This document shows positions 49,886 to 58,954 of a stretch of DNA of 64,000 nucleotides, one piece after another. Where the stretch lies: contig NZ_CP102283.1 of the NCBI RefSeq assembly GCF_025150565.1, positions 1,116,001 through 1,180,000 on the forward strand. Direction: 5' to 3'. The notes beneath the pieces are model-generated. The model was not told the DNA's origin, made no database searches, and was given only the letters and a program-made list of their open reading frames with translations. The number at the start of each line of letters is the position of its first letter. Position 1 is the first letter of the stretch. Origin of the DNA: Granulicatella adiacens ATCC 49175 (GTDB lineage Bacteria > Bacillota > Bacilli > Lactobacillales > Aerococcaceae). Made by a program: the position numbers and the translations under genes.

Positions 49886-50134
49886 GAAGGTTTAGAGATA
49901 AAATCTAAAGATATTAGAACAGATTGATTCCGTCCCTTTGGGATATCTTCATGGTAGGGATAAGAGCTGTACCGGTTCGAGCCGATGTCTCTCACCTACT
50001 GAGCCTCAATGAGTCTCTACGGAATAAATTCCTAGAGTCTCATATTCGCATCAGTTACGAAACGCTCTTACTCCTACCATAGAATCCCAAAGGACTCCAT
50101 CTTTTTTCATAAAATCTGTGGTCTCTAAACCTTC
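49886..50134 (-). ncRNA. Structured element B: second copy of element A
   Basis: A 249-base region without ORFs, bounded by a perfect 13-bp inverted repeat (GAAGGTTTAGAGA and TCTCTAAACCTTC). Read on the minus strand it follows element A block by block: GGGATTCTATGGTAG, GTAACtGATGcGAAT, a hairpin with arms ATGAG-CTCTA and TAGAG-CTCAT, then GAGACA, TACAGCT and CTACCATGAAGA. The outer stem CCTTTGGGA/TCCCAAAGG replaces CCATAGGGA/TCCCTATGG of element A, keeping pairing. It lies between the exporter operon and tRNA-Arg. I see no strong promoter for it. It is either a non-coding RNA or a structured DNA repeat. Confidence 0.55.
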
Positions 50135-50267
50135 TTGTTTAAAGACATAATTGAGTTTTATTATTTAAATCTGCTTTGCGGATGAAGATTGTCATTCCTC
50201 ATTTTGTTAAGAAAAAGTGACAGTGTATGGACAGATTGCAGGTTCTGTGGTTCAATAAATGTATCAG

Positions 50268-50341
<74 letters not shown>

Positions 50342-50346
50342 CTAGT

Positions 50347-50381
50347 AAAAAAATCCACTGGTTAAACCAGTGGATTTTTTG
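50347..50381. terminator. Bidirectional terminator between tRNA-Arg and the esterase gene
   Basis: The arms AAATCCACTGGTT and AACCAGTGGATTT form a perfect hairpin flanked by A and T runs. Confidence 0.93.
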
Positions 50382-50385
50382 TTCA

Positions 50386-51093
50386 TTATCTACAATTCTC
50401 TTCTACCCATTCAATAGCACGCCAGGCACGTCCTGAGATATTATTTCCATGATTTCCCACTTCCAATGTAAACTTGAAATCACCTGGTTGAAATTTCGGC
50501 TCATAAAAATCTTTTAATGCTATCGTATTTAGAGTTTGGTCTGCTGTTAAATTCGTCGCAGTCGTTCCTTCTTGGTCTCCCACACTCATGTATAATTTTG
50601 GATGAGCGGCTTTAAAAGGATGTTCTTTTAAATAGTCCAGAAAATCAGGAAACCACAGCGATGAAGAACAGCTGAGGGCGGTCCCAAATAAATTAGTGTT
50701 CACCGCTGCGTACAGGCTGAATAATCCACCTAGCGAATAACCACCGATAACTCTCTTTTCTTCGCTTGAGGCAAAAGCATATTTACTCTCACAAAATGGA
50801 ATAACATGTGTTGCGAAAAACGAAAGATGTTCTGCAGCTTTCCCACCGAAATCCATCGGCATGCTTTCTGACGCCTGGAGAGGCCACGGTGTATAATCAT
50901 CTGTTCGATTATTTGCATTTATGAGTACAAAATTGAGTGCAGGTTGATGTTTGCGAATCCAATGATTAAAAGGTTCTTCGAATTGATCTCCATCTAAAAA
51001 ATAAATGGTCGTAGCATCTTTGACATTGGAACGATAAACATATAGCTTCACTCCCTCAATTTCTTGTTGGATCCATACAGAATTTTTAACCAT
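50386..51093 (-). CDS. Putative esterase (alpha/beta hydrolase, esterase D/enterochelin-esterase-like)
   Basis: 235 residues, no signal peptide, so intracellular. The nucleophile elbow GGYSLGGLFSLYAA places the catalytic Ser about residue 133, and a C-terminal VGNHGNNISGRAW supplies a candidate His. This fits the PF00756 putative esterase family. The substrate is unknown; it could be an acylated sugar or siderophore-like ester. Single gene with terminators on both sides. Confidence 0.82.
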   Translation of the reverse strand: MVKNSVWIQQEIEGVKLYVYRSNVKDATTIYFLDGDQFEEPFNHWIRKHQPALNFVLINANNRTDDYTPWPLQASESMPMDFGGKAAEHLSFFATHVIPFCESKYAFASSEEKRVIGGYSLGGLFSLYAAVNTNLFGTALSCSSSLWFPDFLDYLKEHPFKAAHPKLYMSVGDQEGTTATNLTADQTLNTIALKDFYEPKFQPGDFKFTLEVGNHGNNISGRAWRAIEWVEENCR

Positions 51094-51166
51094 GGCGATT
51101 CCCTTTCTACTGCTTAGTCTCCACTATTTTAACAGTTTTCCTCGCGCTTGATAAGCCCAAATGAAA

Positions 51167-51193
51167 AGACGTCAGAGATAAACACTGACGTCT
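51167..51193 (-). terminator. Terminator after kdgK
   Basis: The arms AGACGTCAG and CTGACGTCT, followed by TTTTC on the minus strand. It closes the hexuronate operon. Confidence 0.82.
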
Positions 51194-51211
51194 AATTGTT
51201 GTTATATCAAT

Positions 51212-52216
51212 TTAACGGAAAATTTGTCCCGATTTTTGGTTCATAAATTCAAAGACTTCATCTTCATTGAATGGATTCCAGTCTCCAAAAACAGTATGTT
51301 TTAAGACTGAACTTGCAGTTCCAAAGTCAACAATTTGTTGGCTGTTCCACCCTTTTAGAACCCCGTTTAAAATCCCAGCAGCGAAGGCATCTCCTCCACC
51401 TACTCGGTCGATGATTGGATTAATGTCATATAGTTTAGACTCTACGAATGCTCCATCTTCACCTGCGAAGAATCCTTGTAATTCGTTATGATTTGTTGAA
51501 ATGACATTTCGTTTTGTTGAATACAACACTTTAATATTTGGATATTTTGCTTGAATTCGTTTGTAAATTTCTTCTAGGGAAACATTTTCGTCTTCTGATG
51601 CTACTTTCAAGAAATGAATCGCATCTAATCTACCCGCAGAAAGAATATCTACATACGGTAAGATTTGTTGGAAACAAGGATAAGCTTCCTCATAACTCCA
51701 AAGCTTACTGCGGTAGTTCATATCAAAACTTACACAGCATCCATATTCTTTTGCTTTACGAACGACTTCAACAGTCCAGGATTGCCATTTCTTAGAAAGA
51801 GCTGGTAGAATCCCTGAGATATGTAACAAATCTACACCTTTGAAGATTTCGTCTAGATTCCAGCAGAGTTCGTTCAAAACGGAGATACTAGAGTATAAAC
51901 GATCATATGTAACGCGACTAGCACGCACATCATTCCCTTGTTCTAAAAAGTAAGTTCCTAGTCTTCCGTATTCTGTTGCTACTAAATCTGTATTGATCCC
52001 ATTCATTCGTAATCTTGAACTTACGGCATCATTTAAAGGGTTATCTTGAGGTAGAACTGATGCTACCGAGACATTATGACCAAAGTGAGCTAATGAAATT
52101 CCAACATTTGCTTCAGCTCCACCATAGCAGACCCTGAACTCTTTTGTACTCTTTAACCGTACATCTTCTGCGGTCGATAATCTTAATAAAACTTCACCTA
52201 GAGTTATTACTTTCAT
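51212..52216 (-). CDS. kdgK: 2-keto-3-deoxygluconate kinase
   Basis: Phosphorylates KDG to KDPG. PfkB-type sugar kinase: N-terminal GEVLLRLS, substrate-side GGAEANVGISLAHFG and the C-terminal catalytic DRVGGGDAFAAGILNG with its base Asp. The frame opens at 52270, but MKVITLGEVLLRL at 52216 is the natural start. About 334 residues. Last gene of the kdgA-uxaC-uxuA-uxuB-kdgK operon, after a small hairpin that may lower its expression. Confidence 0.9.
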   Translation of the reverse strand: MKVITLGEVLLRLSTAEDVRLKSTKEFRVCYGGAEANVGISLAHFGHNVSVASVLPQDNPLNDAVSSRLRMNGINTDLVATEYGRLGTYFLEQGNDVRASRVTYDRLYSSISVLNELCWNLDEIFKGVDLLHISGILPALSKKWQSWTVEVVRKAKEYGCCVSFDMNYRSKLWSYEEAYPCFQQILPYVDILSAGRLDAIHFLKVASEDENVSLEEIYKRIQAKYPNIKVLYSTKRNVISTNHNELQGFFAGEDGAFVESKLYDINPIIDRVGGGDAFAAGILNGVLKGWNSQQIVDFGTASSVLKHTVFGDWNPFNEDEVFEFMNQKSGQIFR

Positions 52217-52254
52217 CTCTATATCTCTTCTCCAAATTTCAATTGATAGATAAA

Positions 52255-52278
52255 GAATCGAAGCTCTCACTTCGATTC
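52255..52278 (-). repeat. Intercistronic hairpin between uxuB and kdgK
   Basis: Perfect 9-bp arms GAATCGAAG and CTTCGATTC with a 6-base loop. Only a short T-rich stretch follows on the minus strand, so it is more likely a partial attenuator or mRNA-stability element than a full terminator. Confidence 0.6.
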
Positions 52279-52294
52279 CTTTTATGTACTTTAA

Positions 52295-53134
52295 CTATAC
52301 TCCAGAATAAGCCGCGAAACCACCATCAATTGGTAAAACTACCCCATTTACAAAGCTTGAAAGTGTTGAATCTGCAAGGAAGAATACTCCCCCTACTAAT
52401 TCATTTGATTCACCAAAGCGTCCCATTGGTGTATTGCGTAAAATTTTATCCGCACGTGGAGTTGGATTTCCATTTTCATCAAATAGTAATCTCTCATTTT
52501 GAGCCGTTACTAAGAAACCTGGTGCAATCGCGTTGCAACGGATTCCTACTTTAGAGAAGTGAACCGCTAACCATTGAGTGAAGTTGCTAATCGCTGCTTT
52601 CGCTCCTGAATACGCTGGAATTTTTGTTAAAGGAGTGAATGCATTCATACTTGAAATATTGATGATATTTGCTCCTTCTTTTCCAACCATATCTTGTGCA
52701 AAAACTTGTGTTGGTAATAATGTACCTAAATAGTTTAAGTTGAATACAAATTCAATTCCTGCTTTATCTAATTCAAAGAATGTTTTTGTCTCAGCACTTA
52801 ATCCAACTTCATGGAACTCATTATCTGTTGTTGCACGTGGGTTATTTCCTCCAGCACCGTTTACTAAAACATCTACGGTACCAAGATCCTTATTCACCGC
52901 TTCGCGAACAGCTTCTAATGATTCTTTTTCAAGTACATTCGTTTTATATGCTTTTGCGATACCGCCCTCAGCAATAATTTCATCTGCAAATTTTTGTGCA
53001 GCTTCTCCGTTTAAGTCTAGTAAAGCTACCTTTGCGCCTTGTTTACCAAAGCTTTTTGCGAGTTCACCGCAAATTACTCCACCGGCACCGGTAATGACTA
53101 CGACTTTATTTGTAAAATCAAAAAATTGTGTCAT
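52295..53134 (-). CDS. uxuB: D-mannonate oxidoreductase / fructuronate reductase, SDR type
   Basis: Reduces fructuronate to mannonate with NAD(P)H. Short-chain dehydrogenase: N-terminal TGAGGVICGELAKSFG (a TGxxxGxG-like nucleotide site), NGAGG, the catalytic ISSMNAFTPLTKIPAYSGAKAA with Ser, Tyr and Lys, and IAPGF. It is unrelated to the long-chain UxuB of E. coli but corresponds to the SDR enzyme of Bacillus (YjmF). Operon position between uxuA and kdgK supports the role. Start ATG 53134 behind AGGAG. About 279 residues. Confidence 0.88.
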   Translation of the reverse strand: MTQFFDFTNKVVVITGAGGVICGELAKSFGKQGAKVALLDLNGEAAQKFADEIIAEGGIAKAYKTNVLEKESLEAVREAVNKDLGTVDVLVNGAGGNNPRATTDNEFHEVGLSAETKTFFELDKAGIEFVFNLNYLGTLLPTQVFAQDMVGKEGANIINISSMNAFTPLTKIPAYSGAKAAISNFTQWLAVHFSKVGIRCNAIAPGFLVTAQNERLLFDENGNPTPRADKILRNTPMGRFGESNELVGGVFFLADSTLSSFVNGVVLPIDGGFAAYSGV

Positions 53135-53144
53135 GGTTTTTCTC

Positions 53145-54197
53145 CTATTGTTTTGCATTTTTAGCTACGGCTTCAGCTAAACCGTGAAGGTAAGTAGCAC
53201 CTAGAGCTCGGTCAAATAATCCATATCCTGGGCGACCTGTTTCTCCCCAAATCATACGACCATGGTCCGGACGGATTGGGCCTTCCCAGTTTGCATCATG
53301 AAGAGCTTTAACCACTTCATACATATCAATTGAACCGTATTCTGTTGGGTGTGCTGATTCTTCGAATGATTTGCCTTTTCCTGTTAAACGGATATTACGA
53401 GCATGCATAAAGTTTACTCGGTTGCGTTTCAACATTTCTTTTAACATCTCAACAGCATCGTTGTTTGGATCAGAAGCATATGAACCTACACAAACAGTTA
53501 CTCCATTATTTGGGCTATCGTATAATTCTACAAATCTTACAAGATTTTCTTTGCAAGTAATAATACGAGGTAATCCAAAGATGCTATAAGGTGGATCATC
53601 AGGGTGGATTGCCATTTTCACACCAGCTTCTTCTGCTGCTGGAATGACACGTTTAATGAAATATTCTAAATGTTCCCAAAGCTTTTCTTCGTCTACTTTG
53701 GAATACTCATCCATGATAGCTTTCATTTCATCTTTTGTATAACTTGAATCCCAACCTGGCAGAGATAACTCCCCTTTTACAGGGTCCATTTTCTTAGCCA
53801 CTTCTTCGTCGAAGATTAATGCATTAGAACCATCTGGAAGTTCATACGCTAAGTCAGTTCGTGTCCAGTCGAATACTGGCATGAAGTTATAACATACAAT
53901 ATTTACTCCTTCAGCCCCTAAGTTTTTAATAGTCTGAATATAGTTATCAATCAATTGATCTCTTGTAGGTTTTCCAAGTTTAATATCTTCATGAACTGGA
54001 ACACTTTCAATAACAGAAAGTTTTAAGCCTGAAGCTTCAACGTCTTGTTTTAATTGACGAATACGTTCACGGCTCCATACTTCTCCAACTGGGACATCAT
54101 AAATCGCAGTTACAATCCCTTTCATACCAGGAATTTGTCTAATATTTTCTAAAGTTACTTGATCATCATTCCCATACCACCGGAATGTCATTTCCAT
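53145..54197 (-). CDS. uxuA: Mannonate dehydratase
   Basis: Dehydrates D-mannonate to 2-keto-3-deoxygluconate, using a divalent metal. The N-terminal MTFRWYG and the conserved VCYNFMPVFDWTRTDL, MAIHPDDPP and VNFMHARNIR..GKSFEESAH are typical. At 350 residues it is of normal length. ATG with AAAGGAGG. In the hexuronate operon after uxaC. Confidence 0.96.
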   Translation of the reverse strand: MEMTFRWYGNDDQVTLENIRQIPGMKGIVTAIYDVPVGEVWSRERIRQLKQDVEASGLKLSVIESVPVHEDIKLGKPTRDQLIDNYIQTIKNLGAEGVNIVCYNFMPVFDWTRTDLAYELPDGSNALIFDEEVAKKMDPVKGELSLPGWDSSYTKDEMKAIMDEYSKVDEEKLWEHLEYFIKRVIPAAEEAGVKMAIHPDDPPYSIFGLPRIITCKENLVRFVELYDSPNNGVTVCVGSYASDPNNDAVEMLKEMLKRNRVNFMHARNIRLTGKGKSFEESAHPTEYGSIDMYEVVKALHDANWEGPIRPDHGRMIWGETGRPGYGLFDRALGATYLHGLAEAVAKNAKQ

Positions 54198-54210
54198 TTT
54201 TATTCCTCCT

Positions 54211-55614
54211 TTAGTTCAATCCAAAAAATTCTTTAGCATTTTTATAGCAAATGGCTTCTAAGAACTCTGTAATTAATTTTTCATCATAAGGGATTCGACC
54301 ACTTTCAATCCATTCCGTTACAAGTGAAACAAGAATTCGACGGAAGTAATCATGTCTTTGATACGATAGGAAGCTTCTTGAGTCAGTTAACATTCCTACA
54401 AAATTCCATAATAAGCTTTGATTTGCTAGTACTAGCATTTGTTCTCTCATTCCTTTTTCAGTATCCGAGAACCACCAAGCTGCACCAAATTGTAAACGTC
54501 CTTTAATTCCTTCTTCGTTTGCTTGGAAGTTGGCGAGCGTATTTGCCAAAATGTCGTTGTACGATGGATTTAAGTTATAGAAAATACATTTTGGAAGACG
54601 ATTCGATTCTTCTAATGCATTTAATAATTGGTTTAAAGCCAGTGCTAGATGCGTTTGATCTCCTGTTGAATCAAATCCTGCATCTACACCAATTTCCTCA
54701 AAGTACTTACGGTTTGTATCTCGAACTGCACCAAAGTGAACTTGTGTCACTAGATGGTGTTTCTTGTACAACCCACATAAGGCAATAAACACTTCTGTTT
54801 GCCATTGTTGGATTTCTTCAAGAGTAGGTACTTCTCCACGAATCACTTTTGCAAAAATTGCATCTAGTTCTTCTTTTGAAGCTCTCTTATACAAGATTTC
54901 TCCAAAACTAATATCACTTGCTTTACATCCGTTTGCCACAAAGAATTCGATACGTTGTTCCAAAGCTTCCACAAAGCTATCAAACGAACCAACTTCTACG
55001 CCAGTTACTTCTTGTAATCTAGTCACAAAGTTAGCGAATTTTGGATGTGACACAAAGGCTTCATCCGGACGGAATGTTGGTGCAACAACTGTATCAAAAG
55101 AGACATCTTCTGCAATCTTTTGATGCCATTCGAGCGAATCAAGCGGATGGTCAGTTGTTCCAATAAATTCTACATTTGCTCGTTTAATTAATTTTCTTGG
55201 ACTCAGTTGTTCCTCTGCAATGGTTTGATTCATACGGTCATAAATCTCTTTCCAATTATCAGGCGTCACATAGTCATCAATACCAAAAACTTGTTTCAAT
55301 TCTAAATGACTCCAGTGATATAAAGGATTTCCAAATGCCTTAGCTAACGTTTTAGCCCATGCTTCGAATTTTTCTTCAGGAGTTGCGTCCCCTGTAATCA
55401 AACGTTCACTCACACCATTTGCACGCATTAGGCGCCATTTATAGTGATCTCCGCCAAGCCATATTTGTACGGCATTCTCAAATGGTTTATCCTCAAAAAT
55501 TTCTTGAGGAGATAAGTGACAGTGGAAATCTTCAATTGGAAGATGTTCCACTACTCTATATAGGTCTTCCGCAACCTTACTTTGTAGTAAAAATTTTTTA
55601 CGATTAAAAGTCAT
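54211..55614 (-). CDS. uxaC: Glucuronate isomerase
   Basis: Isomerises glucuronate to fructuronate (and galacturonate to tagaturonate). Amidohydrolase-like metal-dependent fold: DFHCHLSPQEI carries the first His pair, GTTDHPLDSL, then QVHFGAVRDTN, and MLTDSRSFLSYQRHDYFRR near the end. At 467 residues it is of normal length. Two bases after kdgA. Confidence 0.96.
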   Translation of the reverse strand: MTFNRKKFLLQSKVAEDLYRVVEHLPIEDFHCHLSPQEIFEDKPFENAVQIWLGGDHYKWRLMRANGVSERLITGDATPEEKFEAWAKTLAKAFGNPLYHWSHLELKQVFGIDDYVTPDNWKEIYDRMNQTIAEEQLSPRKLIKRANVEFIGTTDHPLDSLEWHQKIAEDVSFDTVVAPTFRPDEAFVSHPKFANFVTRLQEVTGVEVGSFDSFVEALEQRIEFFVANGCKASDISFGEILYKRASKEELDAIFAKVIRGEVPTLEEIQQWQTEVFIALCGLYKKHHLVTQVHFGAVRDTNRKYFEEIGVDAGFDSTGDQTHLALALNQLLNALEESNRLPKCIFYNLNPSYNDILANTLANFQANEEGIKGRLQFGAAWWFSDTEKGMREQMLVLANQSLLWNFVGMLTDSRSFLSYQRHDYFRRILVSLVTEWIESGRIPYDEKLITEFLEAICYKNAKEFFGLN

Positions 55615-55616
55615 AA

Positions 55617-56246
55617 TTAGTCCTCCAACGCACTGACGAATTCTTTAGCAATACGTGTTACACTCTCATAACCCTCTGTTGCAACCTTTGCACCGAGAGC
55701 GCTTCCGACACCGACTGCAACAGCACCTTTTTCTTTCCACTCTTTAATGTTTGCAAGAGATACGCCACCGGAAGGCATTAAATTAACACTTGGGATTGGG
55801 CCATTAATATCTTTAATAAATGAAGGTCCTAAAACTCCACCAGGGAATAGTTTGATGATTTTTGCTCCACCATTCATCGCTTGTACGATTTCAGTTGTTG
55901 TTGCGCATCCTGGGAAGTAATCGATATGAGCATCATGAGCGACTTTTTGAATATGTGCATCATAATGAGGACTTACTAAAAACTCTGCTCCAGCAGCAAT
56001 AGCTTCTTTAGCTAATTCAACTGTCATAATCGTTCCAGCACCAATCACTACTTCTGAATTTTTTGCATAAAAAGCTTTCAATTCAGCAATTGCTTTAGAA
56101 GCCTCAGGTGTTGTATAAGTTACTTCAATATTCTTAATGCCACCCAATACTGAGTGTTTTGAAATTTCAATTGCGTCATCTGATGATTTCCCCCGAATAA
56201 CTGCAAAAATATAGTTCTGTTTTAATTGTTCTAATACACTTGTCAT
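55617..56246 (-). CDS. kdgA: 2-keto-3-deoxy-6-phosphogluconate aldolase
   Basis: Splits KDPG into pyruvate and glyceraldehyde-3-phosphate, feeding glycolysis. Class I aldolase TIM barrel: VTYTTPEA (catalytic Glu region), GAGTIMT, FPGCATTTE and the Schiff-base Lys in KIIKLFPGG, ending LMPSGGV. At 209 residues it is of normal length. First gene of the catabolic operon, behind its own regulated promoter. Confidence 0.93.
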   Translation of the reverse strand: MTSVLEQLKQNYIFAVIRGKSSDDAIEISKHSVLGGIKNIEVTYTTPEASKAIAELKAFYAKNSEVVIGAGTIMTVELAKEAIAAGAEFLVSPHYDAHIQKVAHDAHIDYFPGCATTTEIVQAMNGGAKIIKLFPGGVLGPSFIKDINGPIPSVNLMPSGGVSLANIKEWKEKGAVAVGVGSALGAKVATEGYESVTRIAKEFVSALED

Positions 56247-56274
56247 AAGCTTTTTCTCCTTCTAGTAAAAAAAT

Positions 56275-56323
56275 AAAAGTCATCTGTTATATCTATGATA
56301 CATCAGATGACTTTTGGTGTCAA
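56275..56323 (-). promoter_or_regulatory. kdgA promoter with overlapping operator inverted repeat
   Basis: On the minus strand TTGACA (56318-56323) and TATCAT (56295-56300) are separated by exactly 17 bases. A perfect 12-bp inverted repeat, AAAAGTCATCTG (56275-56286) and CAGATGACTTTT (56304-56315), has one arm in the promoter spacer and the other just after the -10. A repressor bound here would block RNA polymerase. Similar arms occur in the promoter region of the other half of the regulon, so the adjacent GntR protein is the likely ligand. Confidence 0.7.
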
Positions 56324-56363
56324 TGACAATATTCGGTTGATATCGTCTATTTCATCAGACGAT

Positions 56364-57044
56364 TTAATTATACGATAATGTGCGTCTATTATCTGCTAAA
56401 TGCAGTAACATCGCGTCTCTGGCAGCGACAGCATCTCGATTTTTAATTGCTCTTACAATTTCTCTATGAGCACGAATCGTATTTGCTTTGCTTTGCTCAC
56501 TTGTAAAGAAATCATTATACAACTTAATCGATTGAATAATAATTGGAATCAGTTGCTGCATAGCTACATTACGACTAGCCTCAGCAATCGCACTATGAAA
56601 TTGAATATCCAGTTTAAAGTGAATATCTCCATCCGAATGGATTTCTTTTTCCAAGGCCTTTTCAAGCCTTTCTAAAACAGCCACTTCTTCATCCGTAATA
56701 TGCTGCGCGGCAAGACTCGCCATCTGAGGCTCAATCAAGAAGCGTACTTCAAATAAGTCTTGTGTCAACTTCATATGATTATCGATTTCACCAAAACCTA
56801 ATGGATCTATTACAGTCTCCGTTAAACTTGTAATATAAGTTCCAGAACCTTGACGTACTTCCAAGATATTCTTTGAAACTAACATTTTCACCGCTTCACG
56901 TAACGTACTACGACCCACTTCTAAATCTTGTGCCAATGTATATTCATTGGGCAACTTGTCTCCGACTTTTAAATCATTTTTTTCAAAATATTCGACAATT
57001 CTATTTGCGGTTTGTTCCACTAAAGAAACAGTTTTCTCTTTCAT
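56364..57044 (-). CDS. GntR/FadR-family transcriptional regulator of hexuronate genes
   Basis: 226 residues. The N-terminal winged helix has LPNEYTLAQDLEVGRSTLREAVKMLVSKNILEVRQGSGTYI, and the C-terminal FCD ligand domain is helical with the metal/ligand-binding pattern of FadR-type regulators (DLFEVRFLIEPQMASLAA, HFKLDIQFHSAIAEA, AHREIVRAI). It probably senses a hexuronate intermediate. It is encoded between uidA and kdgA and has its own promoter. Confidence 0.88.
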   Translation of the reverse strand: MKEKTVSLVEQTANRIVEYFEKNDLKVGDKLPNEYTLAQDLEVGRSTLREAVKMLVSKNILEVRQGSGTYITSLTETVIDPLGFGEIDNHMKLTQDLFEVRFLIEPQMASLAAQHITDEEVAVLERLEKALEKEIHSDGDIHFKLDIQFHSAIAEASRNVAMQQLIPIIIQSIKLYNDFFTSEQSKANTIRAHREIVRAIKNRDAVAARDAMLLHLADNRRTLSYN

Positions 57045-57075
57045 ATCTATTCCCCATTCGTCACTTTTTCGAACC

Positions 57076-57104
57076 TATTCTAACAGTTCTCACTCTATAG
57101 CTCA
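57076..57104 (-). promoter_or_regulatory. Promoter of the GntR regulator gene (TTGAGC-17-TAGAAT)
   Basis: On the minus strand TTGAGC (57099-57104) and TAGAAT (57076-57081) have a 17-base spacer, about 30 bases before the ATG. Confidence 0.6.
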
Positions 57105-57135
57105 AACCATTAGAATAGCTTTCGAAAAATACTTA

Positions 57136-58939
57136 CTATTTTTTGTAGTTATAGTCTGGAATAGCATTCCAACGATTTCTAAATAGTTTCACAATTGATT
57201 TTGGATTTCTATCCCTTGTGAATAATCCTTTGTGGTTTCCTTGGATACGAATTAATGCGTAACTGTTTGTTTCAAAATCCGCAAAGTTCCAAACATGTTC
57301 ACCAACAAAGTTTTCGAGTTCATCAAATACTTCATGACTCATTTGATGGAATCGTTCTTGATACTCTTCTGTATATGGAACATCCCAATTTGAATGATAG
57401 CCTGGTAAAGTATCTGCACCATACTCAGTCATAATGATTGGTTTGTCTGGATATTTTTCTTGCCATTCCTTCAACTCTTTACGAAGCCCTACGCGTGCCC
57501 CTTCAATATCCCCATGGTTAAGATACCAACCATAATAACGATTCAAGCAAAGCACATCAATCAATGGAGAAATTAAATCCTGTTCTGGTGTTGCCATCAT
57601 AATATTCACAACAGTTGTTGGACGTTTTTGTGGATCTAACTCTTTCACATATTTTGACTAAAGGCTCGAAGTATTTATCCGCACCTTCACCAGCACCATC
57701 TGGTTCGTTCGCGACACTCCATAAAACCACACATGCATGGTTCTTATCACGGGCCACTAATTCTTTAAGTGCAAGTTTGTGATTTTCCATTGTTTGATAG
57801 AATTCCCATGTCTTAATCGGTTTAGTTCCTCCGCTATTCATACTTAGTGCAGCAGTAAAGTTTGCAAACAAACCGACTGCTGGAACTTCATCTATCACTA
57901 AGAATCCCATACGGTCTGATAAACGCATCATCTCTTCTGAATATGGATAGTGAGCCGTTCTGTATGAGTTAGCTCCCACATTCTTCATTAAATTCAAGTC
58001 CATTAAGTTTACTGCTTCGTTAAAACCACGACCATTTACATAACTATCTTCGTGTTTCCCGAATCCTTTGAAGTATACTGGTTTGTCGTTTACTAAGAAC
58101 TGACCTTTTTCAACACGAACCGTACGAACTCCAAATAGTTCTTCATATTCATCTACTAACTCGTCTCCAGCAAATAACTCGACTTTTGCTGTATAAAGGT
58201 AAGCATCTAATACTTCCCAGCGATGAACATTGACTATCTCAAGTTCAGACTCTGCCTCACCCTTAGCTACCACTTCACCATCTTCATCTAAAAGTGTTAC
58301 TTTTGCGGTTCCACCATTAGCAGTATGCTCTACCACTACCTTCACAGTCGCATCATTTTCATGAACATCGTAAGTAACTACAATATCTTCAATACGCGCT
58401 TTAGGAAGAACTAATAATTGAACAGGACGTTGAATCCCAGCATAGTTAAAGAAGTCGAAGTTCTCTGAAACTTTCTTCTTCACAGTACCGTCCGGTAATT
58501 TTTCTTCAGAATAGTTGCCGACTGGTAAAGTTGTATGATCTAAAATATTGTTGGCACAAACACTAATCAATAATTCTTTTTCTCTTGTCAATTCTTCAGG
58601 AATACGAACTTCAAATGGTGTAAACCCACCGATATGTTCTCCTAATAATTGCCCATTCACATATACTTTTGCTTGATGGGTTACAGAACCAAAACGAAGC
58701 ACTAATTCTTCATCTGATTCGAAAGAAGGAACCGCAAAAGTACGCTCATACCAGTTATCTCCAATAAAATATCTTTTTTCAGATTCAACTGCTACATCAT
58801 TAAATGAACTTGGTACAACCATTAAGTCTTCAGTAGAAAGTCGTGGATCCACTCCTGGGACGTATTCACCTTGCTTAAAATTCCAAACCCCATCTAACGA
58901 ATAACGTTTTCTCTTTGCATTTAAAACTGGATATAACAT
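57136..58939 (-). pseudogene. uidA: Beta-glucuronidase, GH2, interrupted by a frameshift
   Basis: Hydrolyses terminal beta-D-glucuronides. The N-terminal sugar-binding and beta-sandwich domains and the start of the TIM barrel are in one frame, including the acid/base Glu in VLWSVANEPDG (about residue 412). The nucleophile Glu in IIMTEYGADT and the ending EHVWNFADFETN...GNHKGLFTRDRNPKS are in another frame. Joining the frames at the A4 run (57652-57655) gives about 600 residues, the usual length. Removing one A restores LVK-YVKELDPQKRP. This is a real recent mutation, phase variation at a short run, or a sequencing error. Confidence 0.85.
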
Positions 58940-58954
58940 CGACCATCCCTCTTT

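Noticed and set aside
57640-57670. Programmed ribosomal frameshift in uidA
   Set aside because: The site is a plain A4 run, without a classic X-XXY-YYZ slippery heptamer or an obvious downstream pseudoknot. Beta-glucuronidases are not known to use frameshifting.
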